Source: Phytophthora colocasiae
Taxonomy: Eukaryota > Oomycota > Peronosporomycetes > Peronosporales > Peronosporaceae
Reading direction: 5' to 3'
Assembly: GCA_018806915.1 (NCBI GenBank)
Contig: JAGKQI010000099.1
Span: 496,001-560,000 of the forward strand
DNA length: 64,000 nucleotides
Numbering within the stretch: the stretch's first letter is position 1; each line of letters starts with the position of its first letter. The notes beneath the pieces are model-generated. The model was given only the letters and a program-made list of their open reading frames with translations. It ran no database searches and had not been told where the DNA came from. The translations under genes and the position numbers were made by a program. Of the stretch, positions 35,673-46,559 are shown piece by piece.

Positions 35673-37091
35673 GTCTGCGAATACGAGCTGGTTCTTTTTT
35701 TTTTCAGCACACGTTCAAGTTCCTTGTTTAATGCTCGTGCTTTCTGCTTTCCCAAGTGACACGTCTCACAGTCTTTAAACTCGCGCTTCTGCAAGCGGAT
35801 ACCTTCCACAAGCTTGCGGTCGGCCATGATCTGGACATGCTGAGGGCAAATGTGTCCCAGCCGCTCATGCCACCGCTGCAGATTTTCAACACCGTCACTC
35901 ATGGTGTAGTTCACGAACACCTGGGGTTGCTTCTTGGAGTTGTATCTAGCAAGAAAGTCACCGATGAAGTACATCCCTATCGCGTTTCTTCGGACACTCA
36001 TGGCCAACTCGCCATCCTTCTTTGCCAAGGTAGATATGACGTTCCGTGTCATAGTACACCTTGTATCCTTGAGTCTCCGTCTTGTACTGAGAGATAAGGT
36101 CATCTGTGTTCTTGGCGTAAAACACATCCTCCTGTTGCACTGATACCAACTTCCCGTGCACGTTCCACCAAATTTCAACAGTACTGACACCCTCCGGCTT
36201 GGTCATTCCATGAATTGAGTAAATTTGCTTCTTCTCCGACTCTTCCAGAGTTCGATAAGTCAAGAAATAGCGCTTGTCCCCGACAAGACTTCGGTTGCAG
36301 GCGGAGTCAAAACACCAGTTGCTCGCGTCGTAAGGTCGACCTTCTTCCTTCGACATAGGACATTTTTTTCTGCGTCCTCCACTTGTATCTTGCGACGACC
36401 GGTCGCTACCTTCTGCAGAGCTTGGCACCGCCACCCTAGCAGAGAACTTGACATGCGTCTCAGCAGCAGTACCTCCGCCACCTTCAGCATCCTCGTCACC
36501 TTTTCTCTCGGGGTACTCGAACTTTCGATGTCCCCGTTTGTGGCAGTAGAAACAGGCCTTCAGTTCGAAGTCCGACTGCCGCTGAGCTGCTTTTTCGGTG
36601 CTCTTTTTCCCCGTGGGCGAGCTGCCTTGATTATTCTTGGCTGGGCCCGCACCAGTCTTACCCTGATCCTGGTTGCCGCCACCTCCGGCTTGGTTTCCAC
36701 CGCATCGCCGGGCTTGCAGCTGCTTCTCAATTAAAGCGTTCTTATCCAGCGTCAGGATCATGGCTTTCGCCGCCAATGGAGTGTCCAACTTATCACTCCC
36801 GATAAGCTGCAGTGTCTGGAGCTGCGAGTAGTATCCCAAATGAGACATCGATCTGATCTGCAAAGTCAGAGTTTAACGCTGCCAATTGCTCGCGCAATGA
36901 CATCATGTAGTTCAGGTGGTTCTCCACGTCCGCAGCAGGTCGACACGACGCCATCTCCAGTTTCTGCCGCAGCGTCCGCTAAGTAAAGAGCATGGTAGTT
37001 GCGTTTTCTCGCCCCTCATATCTATTTGCCAGATACGCCCACATCTCCGACCCCTTTTTCATGTTCATCACCTGCCTGGCGAGATTACATG
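35621..37091 (-). pseudogene. Copia gag C-terminus, protease and gag-pre-integrase
   Basis: Reading minus from the solo-LTR junction: NLARQVMNMKKGSEMWAYLA, a premature TAG, RTLRQKLEMASCRPAADVEN (UBN2-type gag). Then 36,863-35,958 has Gly/Asn-rich sequence and a zinc knuckle CFYCHKRGHRKFEYPE in which the fourth ligand Cys is Tyr. The protease motif follows in NWCFDSACNRSLVGDKRYF. In another phase, 36,190-35,621 gives RWHERLGHICPQHVQIMADR and CETCHLGKQKARALN, the pre-integrase zinc region. Gag would form the particle and the protease would process the polyprotein. The knuckle change, the stop and the frameshift mark this copy as defective. Confidence 0.82.
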
Positions 37092-37095
37092 ATAG

Positions 37096-38478
37096 TGTGG
37101 TGAAGCGCGAATAAGAAATCCGAGAAAGGCGATGTCAGGCCCAGAGAGAGTCGGATCAAGCGACAGGGGCCTCTGGAGAAGCAAGATACCAGTTGATGAC
37201 CCCAGATTGCGCGAACGACGGCTGACGAATGGACCCAGGTCGATGATCGTCTTGATCTCTCCAGCAGGCAGGTGGATGATGGATGGCGTCTTGGTCGAGT
37301 GAGACTAAGCGATCAGAGAGCCCCGCCGTAAGGTCTCACGTAGTGGCTCAGCACCGGGGAGAAGGAGATCAGAGCAGCGACAGATCGGGACGGGCGCGAT
37401 CTATCGTGGATCGACGACGACCTGATCATGAGATGCCGCCGAAGGGGGCCGATCCGATATCCAACGATCAGTTGAAATTGCACAAGATCAGTGACGCGGA
37501 GACGCGAGATCAAGTGAGAAGATTGCCGATCAGGATCATTGTCCAAGCTGGCCGAGCAAGGCTACAGTCAAGACTACTGTTCAGGGTGGCTGATCAAGAC
37601 TGCTGATCGAGATCGATGATCGAGATCGATGATCAAGACTGCTGATCGAGATCGATGACCGAGATCGGTGACCGAGATCGGTGACCGAGATCGATGACCG
37701 AGATCGGTGATCGAGATCGGTGACCGAGATCGATGACCGAGATCGGTGATCGAGATCGCGATCAAGGGCTAGGTGAGATCGAGATCGAAGATCGGAAGAG
37801 CAGCTGTGTGGCCGGATGTCAAGTGATACTAGTAGACATAGGAATAACCATAAACAGAATCGAATTTGCTCTGGACCTCACAAGTGCCCTCATCCAAGAC
37901 TGGAACCGGGAATTACTTTGGCCCACCAGCATTAAGAAGGTAAGGAGACAAGATCTAGTATAGAGGTTATAACTGGATAATATATTGGCCAGTTTTACCC
38001 TATCTAGTGATCTATCCTTTAAGTGCTTATTACGGATCGGAAGGAATTGGCTGCTTGGCTGGACGATCCCGTCGACTCTCAACTCATCAAGACCCCCGCT
38101 ATAGGAAGCGGCAAGCATCGTAAATGAAGGGATCAGATCCCCAACGTTGGAACTTTGGAAGACCTGGACCGAAGACCAGGCGACCGGATCAAGGCTCGAG
38201 TATTCGCCTGTGACCCGGATCAACCCCTCCGAGGTAGAGTGAAGCATTCCCACGCTATCTCACACCCCTGCGTCACCCAAGACATTCTTCTCGTCCCAAG
38301 ACATCTTCAGAAGTCACCTGGAAGAGCGTAACCCGCCTACCGACGGGTACACAAGGTGAGCACTACACGCAGCAAGATCACGGATCATCGGGGGACCCCC
38401 TCCGTTAGTCGGTGTCTGGGCGCAAGTGGCGATCGCGGTCGGCCTCAACCAGATTTTGGCCAGATCCGCTCCACCACA
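37096..38478 (+). mobile_element. Solo Gypsy LTR inserted in Copia gag
   Basis: A 1,383-bp LTR starts TGTGGTGAAGCG and ends CGCTCCACCACA. It is flanked by ATAG on both sides (37,092-37,095 and 38,479-38,482), a 4-bp duplication. It is the same LTR, in the opposite orientation, as 45,912-47,859. No internal Gypsy sequence remains here, the usual result of LTR-LTR recombination. Deleting it with one ATAG copy rejoins the two parts of Copia gag in frame (SGSL to NLARQ). Confidence 0.88.
37592..37760 (+). repeat. 13-bp minisatellite inside the solo LTR (13 copies)
   Basis: Thirteen uninterrupted copies of a 13-bp unit, variants of GACCGAGATCGGT, GATCGAGATCGAT and GATCAAGACTGCT. The homologous array in the other LTR (47,262-47,365) has eight copies, so copy number varies between element copies. 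Confidence 0.88.
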
Positions 38479-38482
38479 ATAG

Positions 38483-38728
38483 CGAACCAGAAATTATCTT
38501 ACCAAGAACTTTTTCTTGGTGTGCGAGGACCATCTTGTCCAGGTCGCTCCACTTGTCTGTCGGGACCACCTTCCCTTCTGCGATGTCGTCCAGTTCAGGC
38601 TCACCCGGATCAACTTTGAAGCACCCCAGGTACCGCAACATCACGTTCTTGTACATTGGCCAGTCCCTGCCGTTCCAGCCCTTCGGCTTACCGTCCTTGG
38701 TTCACGAAACATCGTCTTCCTTGGACAT
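38483..38728 (-). pseudogene. Copia gag N-terminus
   Basis: ATG at 38,728 (MSKEDDVS) is followed at codon 9 by TGA (38,704-38,702). The same frame then continues TKDGKPKGWNGRDWPMYKN and VMLRYLGCFKVDPGEPELDD to GKIISGSL at the solo LTR junction. This is the N-terminal part of a Copia gag; the rest lies left of the solo LTR. The stop is consistent with a CGA to TGA change. Confidence 0.75.
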
Positions 38729-38747
38729 TTTCTCACTCTTACTGCTC

Positions 38748-38772
38748 GGATTAGCAGTTGGGCTCATAACCC
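38748..38772 (-). promoter_or_regulatory. Copia primer-binding site matching a tRNA-Met anticodon arm
   Basis: Directly inside the 5' LTR the plus strand reads GCAGTTGGGCTCATAACCC. This is the sequence of a eukaryotic initiator tRNA-Met anticodon stem and loop (GGGCTCATAACCC), not of a tRNA 3' CCA end. Copia-type elements in Drosophila are known to prime from an internally cleaved initiator tRNA-Met. The position next to the LTR makes a half-tRNA primer the likely reading. Confidence 0.75.
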
Positions 38773-39082
38773 TATTGTGATCTAGCCTTTGCTGGGAGCG
38801 AAGCTTGAAAACTCTACTTGTTGATCGTGAGTTAATTTCTGGACTGAGCTCCAAGCTCCTATTCTGCTATCTGCACATGCACACGGAGAGCTCCTGCTGC
38901 TCCGTTTGTCGTACTCTTTTTCTCCTGGGACTTGGTCGACTCCGACTTCGACTGCATTCACCGCACGTCTCCAGTGCAGCGTCTCAACTTGGTCCCAGTT
39001 TTAATTTGTCTTCTCAATGCACTGCTTGTCCAACAGCAACCCACTGTCGCCGTCGGACTGCAAACTGTCGCTTACTCCAACA
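38773..39082 (-). repeat. Copia 5' LTR
   Basis: 310 bp, paired with 32,329-32,639. It would carry the promoter of the element for minus-strand transcription. It is followed by the GGATG target duplication. Confidence 0.9.
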
Positions 39083-39087
39083 GGATG

Positions 39088-39728
39088 TGGTCTCAAGTGC
39101 TAGGAGAGAGCTGGCGCTGTGCATGTAGATAGAGGAGGCTGCTATCGCATGTAAGTTTCTCTCATTAACACCCTGTGTCCGAACGGTACTCGCCCAAAAC
39201 GAGTAAGCGAAAGTCGTAAGATACACCATTGATGGGATACTTCGTATTTGTATATGACATGTGTTTGCCTCAAGGATAGGCAGTATAATTTCTCAGCAGG
39301 TTTGCTGCTCAATGTCGTAAGTCAGACGACATTGTGTATCTTCACCCGCCGTCCTATGTCGTCAGTATCGACGAACACAGTCAACCGACCAGTGAAATGA
39401 TGCACATTCAGATCAGTCATTTCAGAAAACGCAAGTCAGAAGGTACATTAGCTCAAGGAGTTTTGCATTCAACAACACGAAACTAAACGGTCATCACTTC
39501 ATACGCAGGCTCCTTCTTCATTGCTGTCATTGTCTCCGTCGCTCCACCTACACCTCCTGGGACTCCCTGATCTCGCGATATCGACCAGTCCGGAGGTGAT
39601 CAGCCGAACCTGGAGTCGATCAGCACGCTTACATGTTCTTCATCACGATCCGGTACCTCACTGCGTGGTCCCGCCTCCAGCTTAACTTCCTTTCAATTCC
39701 ACGTAATTTTTTTCCCCAACTTCAAAGA
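39088..39728. other. Gene-free spacer with inverted ATGTCGT motifs
   Basis: No gene is recognised. AATGTCGT and ACGACATT form an 8-bp inverted repeat (39,311-39,333), and a related TATGTCGTCAGTAT is found near 39,355. The same motif recurs beside the piggyBac gene (50,643-50,661) and inside its intron. Confidence 0.4.
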
Positions 39729-41941
39729 TCAACGTTCTTTTCCAGGCGGGTTAAACTTGTTTTCGAGCCGTGGGATCTGCCGAGACGGGTGGTCTGCCGG
39801 CCGATCGCGGTAATGGTTGCGCCAAAGGTCCTCTTGATCGCATTCTGCCAACGCAGAGATCAGATCGGTGGGCTCCGGTCGGTTCAGAGTCGGCTGGGCC
39901 AGGTTGGCCATTCGGGAGACCCATCCGGGATACCAGTATACCCGATCACGGATAGTGGGGAAGTGCAGGAAGTAGGGATCGAGCAGAAGATCGATGTCCG
40001 CCCACATCGCACGCATCATGGGCAGGAATCGTCCCAATAGCAGCCGCCAACGTTCTCCGGTGCGGCTACGCCGTTGCCGACGTTCGAGGTAGTACCGATG
40101 GAGATCAGGATCAGCTTCATACATCGCCTTCGAGATCTCGAGATAATGCGTCGATTCCCAGTAGGCCTGCAGGTGATCTGACTCGTAGGCGGCGTAGGCA
40201 TCCGCGATCTCCCCCAGCGGAGTTCCAGCACGACGGTGTAGACCGAGATCGAAGGTGAGGGGGGCCGGTCGGTTGCGGAGCACCTCCCAAGGTCGGGTGG
40301 CAAGTAGGGCCCGCACGTTGGGCCCAGTGATCAGGTTGGCCAACCAACCGATCCCGGCTCGGGGAGGACGGTTAGCCGGTGATCTCGCTGGGTAGAGGAA
40401 TCCGGGAGGTAGCAGCAACCTCTTGGTCAGTGTGGAGAGGATCATACCGACGATCGCCGAAGTTCCGACGAACATCGGATCCCACGGGAAGACATCACCA
40501 GCCGCGAACTGCCTGACGTTCGCATACCCAGGGATGAACGAGCGGATCGCGAACAGAGGAGGGTGTAGCTGGGGGCGCGGCGAGCCACCGGGAGAGCCGC
40601 CACCCGGAGATCCCCCACCGGGGGGGCTCCCGCCAGCCGGACTACCCCTCGGGGATCCCTGAGGAGAGGTGATCGGAGTCTGTGGGGAACCGCCCCCCGG
40701 AGGTGTCGGCTGCGCCGGAGGCGTCTGAGGAGCGGACCCCCCCCCCCCCCTTGATCACCGGATGCCGGAGGAGGAGGCGTCAGAGGAGCGGGGCCCCCTT
40801 GATCGCCGGATGCCGGAGGAGGATTTCCATGCCGGCGGTGCCACGACAGCGATCGGAGTATCATATCTCGAAGAGCGTCGTCGGATCCAGCGCCAGAATC
40901 CTCTTCGTCATCGTCATGCTCCGGATCGGGTTTGCGTTTGGACCGATTCGAGCCACCCTTCTTCGGAGGAGGTGCTTCTACGGTCACTTGCGAGGTGGCC
41001 TGGGTGCGATCTGTCTCCTCCGCATCCGGCCCAGTCGGGATCACAGGTTCAGGTCCCAGTTCGAAGGGGCCTGGGCCCTCCTCGTGCTTCTCTTCGGGCT
41101 CGGTCGCCTGGGCCTGGCCACCAGGTTGGTCCCCAGCGGGAACGTCAGGTGTAGCCGCATCGGGATCGGTCGGGGGAGGCTCCGTCCGCGAAGCCTTGTG
41201 CGGGGGCGATGTAGCAGGAGATGGGGGCGGACTGAGAGCGCGTTTGACCCCCCGTTCATCTTGAGCGGCGCGGAGCCGAGAAACCATTTCGGTCAGGACG
41301 TTGGTAGTCGCCCATACGTTATCTTCTGCCTGATCGTAATTCTCCTGTAATGCTTGAAGACTCGCTTCTAACTCCTGCAGTTCGGCATGGGTACCGATCA
41401 GATCATCCTCTACAACAAACAGAATATGAGTGATCGTGGTCAGGTGGAGGGGGATCTAGACTATATGCGTACCTAGACAAGTGGATCGCTGTCGCTTGGT
41501 GCTGAGATCCGTCTGCGCTTGGTCTCGTTCCACGAGTAGGCGATCCCGATCCGAAGTGACTAGGTTCAGTACGGAGTTAGCGTGGGCGAGTTGATCGATG
41601 ATCCGGTCGCGTTCGGCAAAAATGTTGGTAAGGGAGGAAGTCGCTTGGGCGAAGTCCGCTAAGGCTCGATCTCGCTCAGCCAGGGCCAATCGGGTGGGAG
41701 CCCCGGTCGAAGGCGTGGGGCTGGAATCCAGTTGGAGATGCGCAAGATCAGCCGAGATCCGGTTGTAGCTGGCCTTGGCGGTGACGGAGTCTTGTTTCGC
41801 CTCAGCCAGATCGCAAGCATGGACCCGGGCTTCCGCCTGGAGATCTTGGATCTCGTTGGTGGCTTGTTCCATCTCGTCAGTCAAACGATCCCGGTCCTCT
41901 GTGGCTAGTCGCCGTTTGCACCATCCGTTCTGCAGTCCCAT
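39729..41941 (-). pseudogene. Gypsy gag, coiled-coil and capsid-like portion
   Basis: Three minus-strand frames belong to one oomycete Gypsy gag. 41,941-41,456 encodes a long coiled coil (DRDRLTDEMEQATNEIQDLQ, DLAHLQLDSSPTPS, ERDRIIDQLAHANSVL). 41,287-40,442 encodes a low-complexity Pro/Glu/Asp region (KRALSPPPSPATSPP, RKPDPEHDDDEEDS), with a frame-breaking 14-C run at 40,737-40,750. 40,475-39,729 encodes the helical C-terminal part (GIGWLANLITGPNVRALLAT, ADIDLLLDPYFLHFPTIRDR, QIPRLENKFNPPGK). Gag would assemble the particle. Its position after pol on the same strand, rather than before it, is abnormal. No 3' LTR follows it. Confidence 0.65.
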
Positions 41942-44900
41942 CGGCTTGTGGCCGGTAGGCCATCGTCGCCCGTTGTCGCTGCCCCAGGATCCTATTGAAC
42001 GATCTGAAGAAATCGGACATGAAACCCGGTTCTCGATCGTGCCTGATCATCTCGCTGGCACCAAATCTGCGGAACACGCATTCTTCATAGGATTCCGCGA
42101 CGGTCTGGGCCGATCGGGAGGAACTGGCCTTCGCGATCACATATCCCGTGAACAGATCTACTCAGATCAGTAGTTCGGTGTTGCCTTTGTTAGATCTGGG
42201 CAGGGAGGGTATGTGATCCATCGCTATGATCTAGAATGGGTATGTCGCTTGCAGATTCCCCGGCGACTCGCCCCGGATCGTGGGCCTTCCCTTTCCAGTC
42301 TTACAGTCTACACACCCGCCTACGTATCGCTGCACGCTCCGATATAATCCCCTCCAGTGGAAATGATCTCGGATCCGCTGATAAGTGCGTCCGATCCCCT
42401 GATGTCCCCCTTCCAGAGTCGTATGGTAGTGGTGGAGGACATCCTGCTGTAGCGTTTCTGGAACTACAAGTCTCATCAGGCGATCGCGATCACCACTTGA
42501 TCTCGGTCCTGGTGGGCAGTAAAAGAGCAGATCTTGTTCATCTACCTCGTACTCGGAGGCGATCTTGGCGTAGGATCCAGATTCGGCTCTAGTAAGATCC
42601 GCGATCTGCCCAGCCAGGTACTTCTTTAGTCCGGCGATCCAGACCTCTTCGTCCTGGGCTCGCCTGATCCGATCAACCCGCATCTCTCGGACCAGTTCCT
42701 CTCGCAGGACGGCAGCATCAGGTCGCGCTCGGGCTGCACGCGTGGCCACTGCCGACACTTGCACAGTTCGATCTTCAACTCGAGGGATCAACACCTCATC
42801 AAGCCGATTTAGGGTGATCAGATCGCACCGATCTGCCTCATCGTGGACCTCGATCCCGTTTCCTCGCTGCAGCGCGGCACTCGCCAAGCTATCTGCGCTC
42901 CCATTCCAGTCTCTCTTCACATGTACAAGCTCATGATCTCCCCATTTTCGCAAGTGATCCAGCACCTTCTGTTTCAGTAACGTCAATCTTGGTGCCTTAC
43001 AGTCGATCTCTCCACGGACTTGTCGGATCACTAGGTTCGAATCGCCGCAAACCACCAGACGGCGGCGTTCCAACTGTGCGATCATGCTGAGACCCAGCAA
43101 GAGTCCACGGTATTCGGCTTCATTGACAGTAAGGCTCTCCGCATAGTCTGATCTAGCCTTGATCACTTTCCATTCCGGCAAACTCCACACGATCGCGCTG
43201 AAAGCGCCTCCTCCTTGTTTCACGCGTGCCGAGCCATCGAAACTTATAACCCACAGCTCCTCATCTGGGTCTACGGTGGGGGTCGGCATCTGGATCCGAC
43301 GTTTTGGTTTCTTCCGTGGCGCGATCGCGATCAGGGCTTCATCGATCTCCGATCTAGGCGTTATATTAGCTGCGATCGCCCCCAGTATTTCGTCCTCTCC
43401 CTTCGTACACTTCGTGATCTCGAGTGTCCATGGGGACAGAAGAGCAGACCATTGTCCCAGACCTCTTTGGAGGCCGGCAGACTTGAACAGCCAGGCAAGC
43501 GTGGAGTGTCGGGTTAGGACCTTGATCCGACGTCCCACCAACAGGGTGTAGTGTAGATCCAAGATTCGAAGTAGAGCCAACACCTCCTTTTCGGCAACAT
43601 TATAGTTCAGCTCGTTCGTCTTCAAGGTTCGGCTGGCAAATGCGACCGGGTGGTAGATCTGGTCGTGTTTCTGCATTAGTGCGGCGGAAATCGCCCAGTC
43701 ACTAGCATACACGATCACCACGGGCAACTTCGTCATGTCGAAGTGACGAAGGATCGGGGTCGACGCGATCTTGGCTTTCAAGGCTGTAAACGCCATGTAT
43801 GCCCTACCCCACCTCTCGTCGCCAGTCTTCAGGCCCAGGTTGGCTTCGATCTCGCTTGAACAGGGGGAAGACATCGCCCCCAAGTCAGGATCCGGTGTAC
43901 TATCGCTTCCTCGAGTCGAGATATCTAGTGATCCATCCCGATTCGACTTAATCGCGAAGGGATCTCGAGTGATCGGGTCCATCCTATCCATGATCTCTCG
44001 TAGGTCTGGTCGCTTCTTCAGTTCCGCGAACTCCACTTCACGTAGTTCATACAGGACCGATGCATAGATCGCTTAATCCTCGATGAACCGACTATAGTAG
44101 TTCAGACTTCCTAGGAACGATTGCATAGATCGGAGTGATCCAGGGAATGGTAGATCTGTCAGAGATTTCAAGTCCTTCGGGTTTGCCTCCAATCCATCGA
44201 TCGACACTTTGTGTCCGAGATATTCCACCTTATCCGTGCCCCAGAGCTCTTGCCACACTGATCGAGAGATTCCACTTATCACAGGCCTCCAATAGGTCCT
44301 CCACCCGATCGCACATTTGATCCCATGATCCAGCCGTGATCAGGATATCGTCGATGTATGATCTCCGTCCTAGAACCGACGGGCGACCAGGATCCTCCGG
44401 GATCCCTGATTCAAACACATCTGCAGAGTCTTCCGTATTCCCTGACTGGGAGATCTTCAAAATTCCATATAGAGCGTTGTCCACAAGACGTTGATAGATC
44501 TGAGGGGCGTTCTTCAGCCCGAACGGCATGCGATTCCACTCGAAAAGGCCAAATGGAGTGATGAAAGCTGAGATCGCGCGAGCTCGATCGGTCATTGATA
44601 CGACCCAGAATCCACTCGCCATGTCTAATGAGCAATACCACAGAACCTTGTCAAGATCTTCTAGCAGGTCATTGATCAGAGGCATCGGGTAGATCATCAG
44701 CCTTGTGAGACCGTTCACCACTCGATAATCGATACATAGTCGGATGTCGACACCGTTCTTCTTGATGATCACCACGATCGGAGATGCCCATGGCGAGGTC
44801 GATGGCCGAATGATCTTGGCAGCTAGGAGTCCTTTGATAAGATCCGATACTTTCTCGCGGAACTGTGGCGCCACCTTTCGGACTCGTTGTGCAATCGGTT

Positions 44901-45885
44901 TTGCATCACCCACGTCGATATCGCATACAACACCCTTGGCCGCTGGAGGAAGTGCGTTTCCTTTCCCGATCAGGAGATGTCGCTTCTTCCAGATAATCTG
45001 TCGAAGTTTCTCGATCTCCTCCGGGGTAGCCGATCCCGGATTCCCTACTCGCAGATCTTCGATCCTGACTTCTTCAGTGGTGGAGATCTGGATTTCTGGT
45101 ACTACTGCGAGATTATCGGCTAGATCTTCGGCCGAAAAATCGCCGCTTTCGTGTGAGTGGGTCTGATCGGCGTTCTTGATCCCTTCCGGAGATGTCGGAT
45201 CAGGTTCGTTCGTTGATGGATCAGGGAGTCTATCGTCCTTGGCCGTCAGGATCGGGGTGTCCTCAACCGTGGGGCCGGCGTCAGTGTCGGATTCATGTTT
45301 GATCTCGATTTGAAAATCTGGATTTTCTGTTTTTTCTTCGATCTCTTCTTCGCATGTCCGATCTGTCCGGTCTGGGGCCTGATCTGGCAAGCTCTCATTC
45401 GTCTCAGTCTCACCGCCCCCAGCTTCGCCACTCGGGGTCTTGTCGGAACTGATCGTAATTGGTGGGGTATCTATGGGATCCGGTTGGGGATCGATGAATG
45501 CGACCTTGACTTCGGCCGCATCGGTTGGTGATCGAGGTTCCAATGTCGATATTGGCGCAGGATCGGGATCGGTCTTGGTCGTCCCACCTCGGCGGAGTAT
45601 GGATCGCGGCGTAACGTAGGTCGGCCGTTCGACCGACGGTAAGGGGATCTCTACGGATTCCTGAGGTTCTGGTCTTGCGTCCACAGTCGCCTCCAGAGCT
45701 AGGTTCTGCCACTCCATGTATCGCCGGGATCCGACCGACACAAACCCGGGGAATCGAGGCACTTTTTCCTGATCAAGTACCATTCCAACATGTAATCTGT
45801 GATCCAATCGTAAAATCTTCTCGTTCCAATTCGTGATCACTAAGTACCGACTTCGGCCGGGTCCATTTACCACGGTGATATCCTC
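41942..45885 (-). pseudogene. Gypsy pol: RT, RNase H, second RNase H, truncated integrase
   Basis: 45,885-44,230 encodes VITNWNEKILRLDHRLHVGM, an acidic linker and the RT (STSPWASPIVVIIKKN, IRLCIDYRVVNGLT, LFEWNRMPFGLKNAPQIYQR, SYIDDILITAG). 44,282-44,073 continues the RT thumb and RNase H connection (VEYLGHKVSIDGLEANPKDL). The 601-codon frame 44,036-42,231 has the first RNase H (PVVIVYASDWAISAALMQKH) and a second RNase H (VISFDGSARVKQGGGAFSAI, VNEAEYRGLLLGL, RDWNGSADSLASAAL). It ends with the integrase zinc finger (HHYHTTLEGGHQGIGRTYQR, CVDCKTGKGRP). 42,230-41,942 has the start of the integrase core (AMDHIPSLPRSNKGNTELLI, a TAG, VDLFTGYVIAKASSSR, RPQADGTAERMVQT), then homology stops. Gag and protease are missing upstream. 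Confidence 0.82.
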
Positions 45886-45910
45886 GGTTCGAATCCGGGC
45901 ACGCGCACCA
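45886..45910 (-). promoter_or_regulatory. Gypsy primer-binding site, tRNA 3' end complement
   Basis: One base inside the LTR end, the plus strand reads a tRNA 3' half of 25 nt: GGTTCGAATCC (T loop), a 7-nt acceptor strand, a discriminator A and CCA. The minus strand of the element therefore carries TGG followed by the complement. This fixes the LTR at 45,912-47,859 as a 5' LTR of a minus-strand element. The isoacceptor was not determined. Confidence 0.8.
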
Positions 45911-46559
45911 TTGTGGTGGAGCGGATCTGGCCAAAATCTGGTTGAGGCCGACCGCGATCGCCACTTGCGCCCAGACACCGACTAACGGAGGGGGTCCCCC
46001 GATGATCCGTGATCTTGCTGCGTGTAGTGCTCACCTTGTGTACCCGTCGGTAGGCGGGTTACGCTCTTCCAGGTGACTCTGAAGATGTCTTGGGACGAGA
46101 AGAATGTCTTGGGTGACGCAGGGGTGTGAGATAGCGTGGGAATGCTTCACTCTACCTCGGAGGGGTTGATCCGGGTCACAGGCGAATACTCGAGCCTTGA
46201 TCCGGTCGCCTGGTCTTCGGTCCAGGTCTTCCAAAGTTCCAACGTTGGGGATCTGATCCCTTCCTTTACGATGCTTGCCGCTTCCTATAGCGGGGGTCTT
46301 GATGAGTTGAGAGTCGACGGGATCGTCCAGCCAAGCAGCCAATTCCTTCCGATCCGTAATAAGCACTTAAAGGATAGATCACTAGATAGGGTAAAACTGG
46401 CCAATATATTATCCAGTTATAACCTCTATACTAGATCTCGTCTCCTTACCTTCTTGATGCTGGTGGGCCAAAGTAATTCCCGGTTCCAGTCTTGGATGAA
46501 GGCACTTGTGAGGTCCAGAGCAAATTCGATTCTGTTTATGGTTATTCCTATGTCTACTA

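Larger units (their letters stand above)
32329..39082 (-). mobile_element. Ty1/Copia LTR retrotransposon
   Basis: Two LTRs, 32,329-32,639 (3' LTR) and 38,773-39,082 (5' LTR), are flanked by the same pentanucleotide GGATG (32,324-32,328; 39,083-39,087). The internal genes run on the minus strand as gag, protease, integrase, RT and RNase H, the Copia order. Comparing the LTRs by eye shows two substitutions and one T-run indel over about 310 bp, pointing to a recent insertion. A 1.4-kb solo Gypsy LTR interrupts gag. Element length without it is about 5.4 kb. Confidence 0.92.

Noticed and set aside
37283..37606. 107-codon ORF, also found at 47,351-47,674
   Set aside because: It is inside both LTR copies and has no motif. 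The duplication reflects LTR homology, not a gene family.
37592..37760. CRISPR-like array
   Set aside because: The 13-bp units are contiguous with no spacers, lie inside an LTR, and are a minisatellite in a eukaryotic genome.
38754..38772. tRNA-Met gene fragment
   Set aside because: Only the anticodon arm is present and it lies next to the Copia LTR, so a primer-binding site is the better reading.
40682..41350. Long plus-strand frames over the Gypsy gag region
   Set aside because: Antisense of GC-rich, low-complexity gag sequence; no motif.
45886..45910. tRNA gene
   Set aside because: Only the 3' half is present, it carries an encoded CCA, and it abuts an LTR end. It is a primer-binding site.
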